A stretch of DNA of 64,000 nucleotides, taken from Adineta steineri (lineage: Eukaryota > Rotifera > Eurotatoria > Adinetida > Adinetidae). The stretch covers positions 166,055-230,054 of the forward strand of contig CAJNOI010000065.1 in the NCBI GenBank assembly GCA_905250115.1. The letters are read 5' to 3'. Shown in pieces: positions 1 through 11,882 of the stretch; the stretch's first letter is position 1, and every line of letters starts with the position of its first letter. The position numbers and the translations under genes are program-made. The notes beneath the pieces are model-generated. The model was given only the letters and a program-made list of their open reading frames with translations. It searched no databases and had not been told where the DNA came from.

Positions 1-1567
1 CAAAAAAATGTTTTTTTCTTCTTACTGATGATGATGTATCAAGACTGGGTTCAGGTGCAACTTTAGTTGCTATTGATGGATTACGTGTAGCTGTATTTGG
101 CATTGATTGTGATGATGATATCAGTGGTGGTTGTTGTTGTGATGATGATGTTGGTGGAGACATTGGTTGTTCAACATGATCGATATTATTTGAATTTACA
201 TTAGAAGGAGAAAATGGTGATGTTACACCACTAGGATTTGTTGCTGACGATGAACGATGTCGAGTTAATGTATTAGTACCAGTTGGATGGGAAGTACTAG
301 CTGAAGCAGCACGTGTTGCTATCGATGGAGTTGATGGAGATGCTACTGTATGATAGAATTTCATTAGAAAAAAAACAAATATGACGATTTTCAACAAAGA
401 AAATTATTCATCGACAGAATTACGTCAGAAAAAAAATGTTGTGCAAGGTAATGTGGGAAGAGAAAAGAGCGACAATTTATATTCTTATATAAATTTTTGT
501 CTTTCGCCGAAATTTATGATTTAAATGAAATTAACAAATTTAGAAATTTACCGATCAAACGATCAGTAGCTCGCTGAAGAATCAAATAGAAAAAAAAGTG
601 CTTAATCATTATGATAGCGATAACTTCTATGACTCATATTTTCTTTTTCTTCCTCTATGAATCAGCGTATGTGTAGATCAATCAGATTAGAGAAGAATTT
701 AAATGATGTGTTATCTCAATTTGTTTTTATCGTTACAATTAGATACAACAAATCAATAAAGAATCTCAATAATTCTCGGAAAAATGTTCATATCTTTTTC
801 TTTCCCAATATGAGTACAATTCGGAAAAAACCCGAATTGTTTCATAAGAAATACTTGTGATAGACTTTTTAAGATAGAGATGTAATGAGATTTCGAATAC
901 ATACATGGAGAATTAATACTTTCACTTGGTGTTGATGGTGAAATGACTGAAATTCCTAAATTTCCAGGTGCTAAACCTTTCGAAGCAGTTGTTTTTGACG
1001 ATTGAGGTACAATTTCAATTTCCTATTAACAAAATAAAATTTTTCTTAATTTCAATCATATAATAATTCTTACATCTGACGGCATTTCAGCTAATTTTTC
1101 ATAAAAAACTTGTTCAAGTGTTGCACCCATTATGACAACATCCTTATTTAGAAAAAAAAATACACATTGACAAAAAATATTCAATCATTAATTTACTTCG
1201 CCTGGTTTATTATATAAATAACAATCAGTAAACATCATATTTAAATCAGTTATACATTCTTTAGCACTATAATAATAATTTGTTTCTAAACGTTTTTTAA
1301 TTGTACCAAGATCCATTGGATATTTGACAATTTTATGATAATCCTAAAACAGAAATTTTTCTTCAAAAATATAATTTCATTTTCGTCATAACATACAGGT
1401 AAATGTAATTTAGCAGCATTAACTGGTTTTTGAAATGGCCAAGAAAATTCATGTTTCCATAAAGTTTTAAATAAAACTTTTGACATAAATTGTAATTGAT
1501 TGGTTTGACGACCACGTTTCGATGCTGGAATATGTGGTAATTTTAACGGATTTGCAGTTGTTGTTGT
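1..1567 (-). CDS. BET-family bromodomain protein (BRD2/3/4, Fsh-like), N-terminal part, 3' truncated by window
   Basis: Chromatin reader of the BET family, expected to bind acetylated histone tails in the nucleus and promote transcription elongation. The first bromodomain is spread over exons 1397-1567, 1197-1343 and 1074-1142. Visible motifs are [48 protein letters not shown] and a CYLYNKPGE segment holding the acetyl-lysine-binding Asn, followed by the BET-type helix [17 protein letters not shown]. Exons 905-1022 and 1-345 encode a Ser/Thr/Pro-rich linker. The sequence before the domain (RQTNQLQ) matches bromodomain 1 of BETs, so bromodomain 2 and the ET domain should lie beyond base 1. All introns have GT-AG ends on this strand. 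The start codon is uncertain: a two-codon exon (ATG AAG then GTGATT) near 1629-1634 would splice in frame to 1567. Family call is firm; paralogue within BET is not resolved. Confidence 0.92.
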
Positions 1568-2786
1568 CTATGAATATGAATAGGAAAAACAAAAATGACA
1601 TAAGAATCAATTAGAGAAAATAAATCACCTTCATGATGAATATAAGAGAAGGAAAATAATTTAATTTTGAAGAGAAAATGTTAATAAATGATGAGCCAAT
1701 ACTAATGAATTACAATTATCTGGCTTCATCTAGAAAACAAAGTAAATTATTTATTTATTTATTCTATTAATTATATTTGAATGAATATTCGTATGAAATA
1801 AATGAATGACAGTTATTGTTATTATTCAGTCAAGAAAAATCAACAAAATGTCCGAAACAAAGAACGATCGCCCTATTGTTTCCTTTGTTTATGCGCCTTC
1901 ATAAACAAATTAATGCGTTTGAATGCATTGATGTGTTAGTTTTAGTTATTTCTTCTTTCATTCATGTACAGAACAGAACGGAAAGAAAGAGGCAATGAGA
2001 CATATGAAGAGAAGAAATAAAGACAGAAATGTTCCTTCTTTTTTTTTTCTTCTTCTTTCTCTCATTCAATCAAGAGTTGTATATATATTCATGTTGACAA
2101 CTTATGGCCCATTGCCAAATACGAGTAAATATGAGTAAAGGTAGATGTCGCAAGTATATTTTGTAACTTCGTTCCATACTCATATTTGTAAAAAAAGAAA
2201 AAGATTTAAGATACTATAATACAATTACACTCTATCTCGTATTTGTAGAAAGCATGAATAACCTTGCAATAAAAGGGGTCATTCAGTGTATTAACCAGAC
2301 GAGAGAAATTGTGTATATATAAATACCATTAAATAAGAATTATGATTACTGCAAGGTAAATGGAATCGCATCATAAATCATACTTGTTATACTAATGAGT
2401 TAAAGCTTTACTGAATTCTCATGAATTTAAGCAAGGAACTAAAATTAACGTGAATTATTGATTCGTGTTTTACCCATCACAAGAAAGAGTTTAATATACT
2501 TGAATTGTCGCCAAATCGTTTATTATGAGTATGTAACAATAGGAATACTTGTCATCGTTTAAAGAAGAGATAAAAGTTATATTTAATTTTCTCTAAAGAA
2601 TTCAAATAAACCGCTTATGATCGATAAATCATTACTTCTATTCATAGTATATGATAATTATATAAATTATGCATAAGTAAAGATAATTTCTATTAAGTCA
2701 TATGATTATGTTTTGTTGACAAAAGATAAATACAAAACGAAACGAAAAGAAAAGTATTTTTGTTTTTATTTTTTTCTCCGTTCGTT
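1568..2786. other. Intergenic region between divergent BET and SDR genes
   Basis: About 1.2 kb of AT-rich DNA between two head-to-head genes, so it should hold both promoters. I see a short poly-T/TTC tract near 2036-2060 and no coding homology. The short open frames here have no recognisable domain or codon-like pattern. Confidence 0.5.
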
Positions 2787-2796
2787 TATAAATATA
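2787..2796 (+). promoter_or_regulatory. Possible TATA box of the SDR gene
   Basis: The sequence TATAAATATA lies about 50 bp upstream of the ATG of the intronless SDR gene, a plausible distance for a TATA element with a short leader. In such AT-rich DNA this match could easily be chance. Confidence 0.3.
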
Positions 2797-2845
2797 TAAC
2801 ACACGCTATACGCCTTGTTTTATTCTTCGTTAAATAACTAAACAC

Positions 2846-3991
2846 ATGGTTACTCCATGTTTTGCTATTACTGGCGGTTGTGGTTATATTGGTCTGCGTC
2901 TTGCTCGTCATTTATTGGAAATAAACTACTCCAATACGGTAATTTTACTTGATATTCATCCACCACCTTCTAATGATGAGCAACAATTCAATTCAAATAT
3001 ATCTCGTCTAACCTATCGTCATTGTGATTTACGTTCGCATAAATCTGTATTCGAAGCTTTGTCTAATGTAACATGTGTATTTCATTTAGCCAGTTATGGC
3101 ATGTCCGGCAGAGAAATGTTAGATCGTTCAATGATTTATGATGTGAATGTAATTGGTACAGAAAATATAATAAATGCATGTATTAAACATGGTATCAATA
3201 AAATTATTTATTGCTCGACTTATAATGCTGTCTATACAGGAAATAAAGAATTATTAGGTGTAACTGAAGATGAATGTGCATATCCATCACAAGAGAGCTA
3301 TTATGATAACTATAGTCGAACAAAATCATTAGCTGAACAAATTATTTTAAAAGCTTCTTCATCAACACTTCATACCGCAGCAATAAGACCTGCAGCTATA
3401 TATGGTGATGGTGAATTACGACATTTACCACGTATATTAAATTTAGTAAATCAAGGTTTAGCATTTTTTGCTGTTGGTCAGGAAAATATATTATGTGATT
3501 GGGTTTATGCAGATAATTTAGTTTCTGCATTAATATTAGCAGAAAAATCGTTACCGAAATATTCAGGAGAAGCTTATTTTATATCGGATGATTATCCAGT
3601 GAATAATTTTCAATTCTTATCTCAATTAACAAAAGGTTTAGGTTATGAGAATTGTTTTGCTTTTTATATACCTACTATAATTATGTTTTATCTTGGTTAT
3701 ATTATTGAAATCATACATAATTTAGTTGCTAAACGTATTTATAATTTTGCACCATTTCTTACACGTTCCGAAGTTTTAAAAGTTGGTGTTACTCATTATG
3801 CAAATATAACTAAAGCAAAAACATTATTGGGCTATCGAGTTAAAGTTAGTCCAGATGAAGCAATGCAACGATGTATTAAATGGTATGATGAACATGGATA
3901 TAGAAAGAAAACAAATGAAAAACATCTAACTTATATTTGGTTATTAATTGCAAGTTTGATAATATTCTGGATTTTTGTCTTGCTTTTTTAA
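2846..3991 (+). CDS. SDR42E-like extended short-chain dehydrogenase (3-beta-HSD family)
   Basis: Predicted NAD(P)-dependent oxidoreductase of the extended SDR/3-beta-hydroxysteroid dehydrogenase family, probably acting on a sterol- or lipid-like substrate at a membrane. The protein is 381 aa and starts with a Rossmann motif (TGGCGYIG, about residues 9-16). It carries VTCVFHLASYGMSGRE, an active-site YDNYSRTKSLAEQ (Tyr-x-x-x-Lys), RPAAIYGDGELRHLPRI, YFISDDYPVNNF and FLTRSEVLKVGVTHY, which together match the SDR42E1 group closely over the full length. A C-terminal hydrophobic stretch (about 362-381) looks like a membrane anchor. The gene is intronless while conserved neighbours have many introns, so it may be a retrocopy or may simply have lost introns. 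The ATG sits in a clean context and no upstream in-frame alternative exists. Substrate cannot be told from sequence. Confidence 0.9.
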   Translation: MVTPCFAITGGCGYIGLRLARHLLEINYSNTVILLDIHPPPSNDEQQFNSNISRLTYRHCDLRSHKSVFEALSNVTCVFHLASYGMSGREMLDRSMIYDVNVIGTENIINACIKHGINKIIYCSTYNAVYTGNKELLGVTEDECAYPSQESYYDNYSRTKSLAEQIILKASSSTLHTAAIRPAAIYGDGELRHLPRILNLVNQGLAFFAVGQENILCDWVYADNLVSALILAEKSLPKYSGEAYFISDDYPVNNFQFLSQLTKGLGYENCFAFYIPTIIMFYLGYIIEIIHNLVAKRIYNFAPFLTRSEVLKVGVTHYANITKAKTLLGYRVKVSPDEAMQRCIKWYDEHGYRKKTNEKHLTYIWLLIASLIIFWIFVLLF

Positions 3992-4154
3992 TCACTTGAT
4001 TTCATAAATATGTTGATTAATTTATAATAGAATACGTTTTTATAAAAAAAAATAAATTATTGACATTAATACTAACATATCAATAGTTTTTTTTATATAT
4101 AAATTATCTCAATATGTAGAGACAATGTATTGAATGGAAGACTTAGAACTAGCG

Positions 4155-4270
4155 TAAAGCGATCCCAGAAATTATCCGAAACCGGAACCGCAGCTCTGGT
4201 CAGTGGAAATGAGAAACGAGCGGTTCTGGTTCAGTTTTCCGTTCCATTTTTTTTGGGACCGCCATACCTT
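4155..4270. mobile_element. Degenerate inverted-repeat element (MITE-like)
   Basis: A locally GC-richer segment with imperfect inverted ends: the left end reads AAAGCGATCCCAGAAA and the right end, reverse-complemented, reads ATGGCGGTCCCAAAAAA, each followed inward by GGAACCG-type sequence. No coding capacity and no convincing target duplication. The rest of 3992-4927 is AT-rich spacer with no gene that I can support. Confidence 0.4.
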
Positions 4271-4927
4271 ACTTAAAACCTATTTGTTATACCTTCTCCA
4301 TTGATTCCAGTAATCATTCTTTTCAGTGTAAGATGTTCGTTTAGTTGAAACAAAGAATTCAGATGATGCTGTAGTAAAATATAAACTGGATGATGACAAA
4401 CAGTTATTTAGTTTTCACACTTTAGGAACATCTTCCAATGATTTTAACCGAATACGGTGAAAATCTGTTTCGATTTCTATGCGAATACAAGTATTATATA
4501 GGATAATCGATAATTTCGGTTGTTGTTTTATTTCTAATATCAAAATTCATTAATTTTAGTCCATACTTCTTCTGTTAAAATTTTTCCTATTCGTAAGCAA
4601 TTGAAGATAACCTTCATATGTACATGGTGCTTAATAGCGAGCGTACGTCTTTTCGAAGGTACTATCATAAATATGATTGGTGTAGATAATAGACAAATGG
4701 AATTCTTTTCTATATGAATTTTCTTCAGAAAACTAATTTTCTTGTTTCTTCATTCTGATAGTTAATCAGTTAAATATTTTATTTATATTGTATAAATAAC
4801 AAAAAGAAAAAAAAAGAAAATTATTATATTGATTTAGATCTATTATGTTTTCATTTTCATCTTGTTTTAAATTACAAGGTTTTCCTTCTTTTTTTTATTT
4901 ACTTTTTCAGATAGAAAAAAGTTTCAA

Positions 4928-7900
4928 ATGTCGACTTCAATTGTCGACGAACCTCTATCAGAATCTTATGATTTCTATGATGCAAAACAAGAAATTATTG
5001 TAACATTATATGCTAATGGTGCTTTCGAAGTAAAAGATATTGATATTGCTATTGAAACCGATTCACTTGAAATTCGTACACCAGGTAAAAAAAGAAAAGA
5101 AATTTTGTTTCCTATTGTCATAATCTGATTTCATTTAAAGCAAAAGAAATTTGGATATTTCAATTATGGGCACATATTTATTCTGATCGAGTTGAAATTG
5201 AAACAACAATAAATTCTTCACGAACACAAACATCAATTGAAATACGTTTAATTAAACAACAACCACGTGTTATTTGGCCACAATTATTTAGTTTTCATTC
5301 TACACCAATAACACCACAACGTGATGGACAATTAAATGCCTATGAAGATGTCAATATGTTAGATCAACAACAATATGATTTAGCAATAAAAAAGATTAAA
5401 ACTGATTTTTTCGAATCAAATGAAACATTTACAACATATATTTATATAAAACAAGTACATGATTGTCAAATACAATTTACCGAAACAAATTTTACAGCTA
5501 GTTTTCAAACTGAGTATAAATATTAATAAGAAAATTACATTATGTTTGAATTATTTTCTTTATTCTAGTGATCAACAATTTCTTAATACACATTCGATAA
5601 CATCGGATAAATTAATAAAATTATTTGTTCGCGTTAAAGAACGTATTATACCTACGAAATGTTCATTTAAAATAACACCAACACTTATTGAAATATTACT
5701 TGCTAAAGATAATCCAAGTAGTTCAAAATGGGGTCGATTAGAACCAAGTGAATATTCCGAATCACGTCCACTTACACAACAAACAACACCAACGACACCA
5801 CCATCATCACCGATTTCTGCATCATCATCATCAACAAATATTAATTCAAATAAAGGTAAGATTTTTGATTATTACTAGTCATCTATTCAAGAATTTATTT
5901 CTAGCTATCCCATTACCACCACCTCCGCCACCACCACCACTTCCTTCACCATCTACGACTCGTCAAGTTAGTTTTTTTTATATGTAATATATCATAAGCA
6001 CATGATAAATATTTTTAGCCAGAGAAATATCCTTCTGCATCAGCATTTGCATCATCAATTCATCAAAAAGATAATACGACACCAAGTGTATCTATATCAT
6101 CATCATCAATTGGTTTTACTGGCATTCATAATCCAGCGAATTCATGTTTTATGAATGCTGCTGTTCAATGTTTATCTAATACACGTGAATTACGTGATTA
6201 TTTTATTCGTAAGAAAAATAAGATTTATTTTCTTGTTAAACTTTCGATTTTATTTTTTATAGAATCTTATCATTTATCCGAACTTAATCGAACAAATCCA
6301 TTAGGTATGAAAGGTACAATGGCGGAAGAATTTGGTAGTTTAATTAAAAATTTATGGAATGGAAAATATAATTGGACAAATGGAAATCGATTACGAGTAT
6401 GTTAGATTTGATATTATAACGAATAATAAACAATTGATATTGTAGAGTTTAGCTTCTCAAAGACATCAAGAATTTGTTGGTAATGGACAACATGATGCAC
6501 AAGAATTATTAACAATAATATTGGATGCTATTCATGAAGTAAAGAATAATTAAATAACAACAATAATTTTATGATTTATGTTTTATTTAGGATCTTAATC
6601 GAGTAGTAGTTAAACCTCAAGTACCACCAGTAGAAGATCAAGGTAGATCTGATCATGTAAGGATTTGATTTTGTTGTTTAAAGTAGAGAAAAACAAATCT
6701 TTTTATATAGATTGTTGCTGATGAATATTGGCGTGGTTATTTAAGTCGAAATGATTCGATTATTGTTCAATTATTTACAGGACAATTTAAATCAAAAACA
6801 AAATGTCCACAATGTCATAAAGTTCGATGGAAATATATATAAATCAATATTTTTGTTTCTAATATTTTATTATAGGAATCAGTTACATTTGATCCATTTA
6901 CATCACTTTCTGTACCATTACCTAAACGAATAGCTGTGGATACAATTGTAACATACAGAAGTGATGAAAAACCACCAATTAAATATCGTATTGTCATGTC
7001 AGCAGATGGTTTAATTGGTGAATTTAAACGACTTTTATCTGCTAAATGTGGTTTACCAACTAATAAAGTTCGTTTTCATATTTTGTACAATTAAATATGA
7101 AGAGTTTCTAATATGATTATAGATGTTAGCATATAAACTTCGAAGTAATCGTAATGTAGAACATCTTAAAGATGATGATCGACCAACATCAGCTGGTTAC
7201 ACATGGAATAATAATGATATTATTTACATGTAAGTTATAAATTACATCTAACAAATTTTTAAATAGCCATATTTCAGGTCAAAAAAAAGTGAGCTCCAAA
7301 TTTGAAGTTTACGAGTTTTTCGACAAATTGTAGCTTGTAACTGTGTGCTTTTTTTCTTGAACACTACCAGTCTATCTATTAGAGCAATCAAAAATAGATG
7401 ATTATAGTTCATAGATAGGGTTTTTCGCGAAAAACTACACATCCGTAAACTTCAAATTTGAAGCACAGACTCTTATTTCATTAGTTCTGATTTGACAATG
7501 TCTTAATTTATCGTTTATGAGTATGAAAGTAATTCTAACTATGCCAAAGAAGGTACGATAGGTTTGTGTGAAGTTGAATAATTTTGAATTATCAATAAAG
7601 TTAACAAAAGTCTTGTTATTTTATATTAATATGATAGTTATGTTTGTGAAGATTCTGTAATCCTTTACTCTTCTCAGTGGCGGATCTAGGATTTTAGAAG
7701 AGGGGGGGCGATTTTGGCTAAAACCTATTTTTTCGTTCATTTTTGCTGTGAAAAATCAAAAAAAAATTCTGAAGGGGGATGGCGGGCGGTCGCCTCACTA
7801 AATCCGCCACTGACTCTTGTATTAAACTAGACAGTTTTATAATTAGATCTTTTAATAAACTTCAATCTATTCTTATAGAACAGAAACATTAACAAGTGCT

Positions 7901-9851
7901 GAATGTAATAATGAACCAATTATCCATTTAACATTTATTCAACGTGTATTTAAATTATCTGAGTATGTTTCATCATGTGGTTATTGTCAAGCACCACCTA
8001 ATCCTCATAGTACATCAAAATTTTGTCTTAATTGTCATCAAGTATCGTATTGTGATGAGTAAGTTATTTTGTTATATATCATATGTTTTTATTATTTAAT
8101 TAATCATTATTAGTGTATGTCAAAAACTTCATGCAACAGAACATAAAAATTATTGTGGATTTCGTTTATCAGATAATTATGAAATCATTGGTATTCCGTT
8201 TATTATTTCATTACCGGAATCAAAATTAACATGCGAAAATGTATTCGAACAGATTAGTATTTATGCTAAGTAAGGTTTTTTGCATAGACAAAAAAAATTC
8301 GAGATTTATTTTGTTTTTATAGACGTAGTGTAGATATTCATATAGAACGTTCAAAACATAGTCGACGAGCAATACTAATAAATGATGATTATGATCGTAT
8401 TAATAGTGATCTCGAAGATGATGAAGATAGGTAAGTCAAAAAATGAATTAATATAATCATTAGTTTCGAAATTGATTATTATATATTTTTAGTTTTAGTG
8501 ACATTGAAAATGTTGATTGGCCAACAATAAAAGATACACTTTCATCATCTGATTCTTGGTCTATATGTCGTTTAGGTGATTATTTTGTTAAGATTGGAAA
8601 AAATAAACGTCGTCGTCATCATGATGATAATAAAACAAATCATAAAGAAAAAATCTTAAAAAATGATGTATTAAATAGTGATAGTAATAGTAGTACTGAA
8701 GATTTTGATATGCTTGATGATATCTATGGAAATCAACCATTATTTCGTTTAATGCCACAAATATCAAATAATTCAGCGAATAAAATCAATAATATTCAAC
8801 CAATTGTCGAACCTGGTAAAAATCTAATATTAATATAAAAGATACAAAAAATTCCTTTTTTTATTAGGTCGTGATTCTGATAAGATCTTACGTCATACAA
8901 CATCATTTTCAATTGATTGGTTTACAGATAATAAAAATGAAGCACCATTACGTGTTATACCATCAAAACATCGCAATGGTATCAATGGTCTTATTGAAGA
9001 TGATAGTGTACTTGATTCATCTTGTGGTGGTATGAATAATTTTTCAATATAAATCTTTTTCACTTATTTGAAAATATAGATCAAGAGATAACACTTCAAC
9101 AATGTCTTCAAATGTTTATTGAACCTGAAGTATTAGGTCCAGATGATAAATGGTATTGTCCACATTGTAAAGAACATATGCAAGCTGAAAAGAAAATGTC
9201 TGTTTGGCGTCTACCACCAATTCTTATTATACAACTTAAACGATTTAAATATTATCATGGTCCATCGTATGGTTATTTATCAGATTCAAGAGTTAAAATT
9301 GATACAAATGTTAAATTTCCAGTTCAGTATGTATTTAAAATTAATAAATTTTCAAAGAATATACTTATTTCTTTTAAGTGATCTTAATATGGGACCATAT
9401 TGTTCATCGACTACAGATTCATCTCAAACTCGTTATGATTTATTTAGTATTATAAATCATCGTGGTAGTGCATGGTTTGGACATTATACATCTTATGCAA
9501 GACTTTTATCTTACAATGATCCAGCTAAAACTGAAATCGGTAATAGAATAATATTTCTTTTTCAAATAGAACAATACTTTAATTTTAATTATTTTAGGTT
9601 GGAGAAATTTTGATGATGAACATGTATCATCATTATCAAATGATAAGGATCTTGCTCGATCTGATGCTTATGTTCTTTTTTATCGTCATCGTCATTTACC
9701 TGTACATCTTAATATTAATGAGCAAAATTCATCATCACCAATATCAATGGATACATACGAAGATGCAGTATCAACGGATAAATATGGTGATACAGTAATA
9801 ATGGAATCATCATCATCTTCAATGAAAGATATAAATGATCTTTTAAGCTAA
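4928..9851 (+). CDS. USP19-like ubiquitin-specific protease (CS domain, USP, MYND zinc finger)
   Basis: Cysteine deubiquitinase related to USP19. Early exons (4928-5084, 5141-5513, 5569-5855) include a p23/CS-like beta domain (KEIWIFQLWAHIYSD, VEIETTINSS). A Pro/Ser-rich linker follows, then the split USP catalytic domain. The Cys box is GFTGIHNPANSCFMNAAVQC with the catalytic Cys codon at 6145-6147 and Asn five residues before it. A CPQC pair falls near 6800-6820. The MYND finger (CGYC, FCLNCHQVSYCDD, HKNYCGF) lies at about 7970-8165, a second Cys pair (CPHCKEH) near 9160, and the His box HRGSAWFGHYTSYARL has its His codon at 9482-9484. The ending WRNFDDEHV...DAYVLFYRHRHLP is typical of USP19. 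Roughly 18 short introns are present; one is expanded by transposons (about 7230-7878). The C-terminal membrane anchor of some USP19 isoforms is not seen. A splice-acceptor-like TTTTTCAG lies 17 bp before the ATG. Confidence 0.9.
7291..7467. mobile_element. Small inverted-repeat element in a USP19 intron
   Basis: Inverted ends of about 22 bp: the left arm contains CCAAATTTGAAGTTTACG and the right arm contains CGTAAACTTCAAATTTGAAG. The interior has no open frame of interest. It lies inside the one long intron of the USP gene, a few hundred bases before a second, hAT-like element. No clear target duplication was found. Confidence 0.55.
7675..7812. mobile_element. hAT-like MITE copy 1 (TIR CAGTGGCGGAT)
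   Basis: 138-bp non-autonomous element that begins CAGTGGCGGATCTAG and ends TAAATCCGCCACTG, so the termini are inverted repeats. It is flanked by ACTCTTCT (7667-7674) and ACTCTTGT (7813-7820), an 8-bp target duplication with one mismatch. The interior has a run of G's and a GGGGGATGGCGGGCGG stretch, with no coding sequence. The 8-bp duplication and CAG.. ends fit the hAT superfamily. It sits in a USP19 intron. Two related copies occur at 58170 and 62089. Confidence 0.85.
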
Positions 9852-10501
9852 ACAAAAAAATAAAAATAAACCTTCTAGTATTAATCGAGACCGTTTGACT
9901 ATATAATAACAAATGGTTAATAAGACATTGTGATTCTCTTTTTCTCACTGCTTAGACAACGCGTTAAGTTTCTTTTGTACGAAAGCATCCCGTGTGTGTG
10001 TGTACTCTTCTTCTTTTTCTTCTGTTTTTTTTTATTATTTTCGCCTAAAAAAGAGAACGTTTATAAAATCAAAATGAAATTATATTAATGTATATCAAAA
10101 GTAGATATTTTTGAATGAACGGTGAGTATTATATTTAGCAGTAAAAACTGATTTTTTCATCAAATCAACAATATTTTATAATTGATTTCAATTTGAAAAT
10201 CTTCTAAAAGTATCAAAAGGAGAAGATCGATCTATGTACATAACAGTTAAATTATTAGGTATGTCATGAATAATTGGTTGTGTGAATGTAAACCTATGGA
10301 ATACTGATATTTTTCATAGTTTTACTTTATTATTAATATATTTTACATGATCATCAATCATAAAACAAAATTGGTTTTAGATTTGACTATCACTAAATTA
10401 CAATAATGCAGAATGCTCACAAATATGTACTTTCGAAATAAAATCTGGTTTCTATTCAAATCTGTTCAATTTGTATTTCATATATTCAAGCCAAAATAAT
10501 C

Positions 10502-11095
10502 AACTCACGAGGAAACCTTACCAACTGTTCAATCGCTTTTTTGATACAAATCATTGGGATCGAGGTTATCAACCATGCTGATTCCGCATATGAGTATGAG
10601 AAATGCTTAGGCCTTTATAGGAGTATTTTCTAGAAAACCGGTTTTGTAAAAACCATATACTTTTTACTAAATGCTGTTTTTTATTCTCTCAGATTACAGA
10701 GCATACCGAGCTGCTTGTGAAATGGCAGTTTCTCCTGTTTTGATAAAATGAACTCCAAGGGAAACAATATAAACTTTTGTATTTTGGTATTAAGTTGTTA
10801 TGATATGCACCTGTTTTATAGATTTACTTGGCTGTATTTTCTCGAATATTCTATCTGAAACAGAAAGAGTTGTTGTCTCATAGATAATTCGATACGCTCT
10901 GTAATATAAGCGAATAAAAATCAACATTTAGTAAAACGTATGTGATTTTTATAAAACCGGTTTTCTAAAAAACCACCCTGGAAAGGCCTATAGACATTTC
11001 TCATGCTCATTTTCGGAATCAGCATGGTTGATAACCTCTATCCCGATGGTTTTTATCAGAAAAGCGATTGAACAGTTGGTGAGGTTCACTCGTTA
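10502..11095. mobile_element. Long-armed foldback element
   Basis: About 590 bp with two inverted arms of about 170-190 bp each (left about 10502-10690, right about 10915-11095). Shared landmarks are CCAACTGTTCAATCGCTTTT, GGTTATCAACCATGCTGATT, AGAAATG..TAGGCCTTT and AAAACCGGTTTT, found forward on the left and reverse-complemented on the right. Arms have diverged at perhaps one base in eight. No transposase frame occurs in the 220-bp centre, and I found no clear target duplication. It is probably a dead non-autonomous DNA transposon. Around it, 9852-10500 and 11100-11710 hold the 3' flank of the USP gene and AT-rich DNA with nothing recognisable. Confidence 0.75.
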
Positions 11096-11716
11096 GTAGT
11101 CTTTTTTTTTTATCTCAGATGGATTCATTTTCATTAGGTTTTCTAGTGAAAAACTTATTTAGAATATAAAACTCAGAATTATTTTATTAGTACAACAATT
11201 TAAACAGATTTAAAAAGCTTGTTCAAGAAATCATTTCATTTATTTAAATAGCTGATTATAGATAAGCAAATCGCAATAAGTTTAAAGAACATTTGTTTTT
11301 TTCTTTCATACAGCCAATTAAAAGTAAATCGATCAACAACTTTTATTAATAATTATTCTTTGTCAACAATATTTCATAAACATCATCTAAATTACTATCC
11401 AAGTGTAATGATATATTCAGCATTTCATCATAATCATTTATTTCTTTTTCTATCCCGATTATTTATTTTTTCATTTTACTATTTTTTTATTGAGACTGAT
11501 GAGGCAAAATTAGGAATATTTTTACTTCCAGTAAGAAAACAAACAGGACTCGTTTCTATTGAAAAAAAATAGTGAACCTATTCTATGACATATGATAGTT
11601 TTCATCATTTTCGTTTTTCTATCAATCATAACAATTGTAATACGATATGCTAAGACTGTTACTCTTCTTTAACTGTTAATGTGAGTTTGATTTATTCTTG
11701 GATAATAATCATAACC

Positions 11717-11882
11717 ATTAGGGGTAGGACAGTTCTATATTAGTTCCGTTCTTAGGAACTGTTTAATAGTTCTATTCAAAGAACTGTTGGTTCAGTTCAG
11801 TTCCCTTCAAAAGAACTGTACAGGCAGTTCTTTTGACCAGTTCATCTGAACTTGGAACTGCGAACTGTCCTATCCCTAATAA
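11717..11882. mobile_element. MITE with internal GAACTG/CAGTTC repeats
   Basis: Starts ATTAGGGGTAGGACAGTTC and ends GAACTGTCCTATCCCTAAT, a near-perfect 19-bp terminal inverted repeat. The interior is filled with alternating GTTC and GAAC words (AGTTC, GAACTG, CAGTTC) so that the whole element can fold many ways. No coding potential. A SINE has inserted in its right end, duplicating 14 bp of it. Confidence 0.75.

Noticed and set aside
1816..1998. Short plus-strand frame upstream of the BET gene
   Set aside because: No domain and in a promoter region; likely chance.
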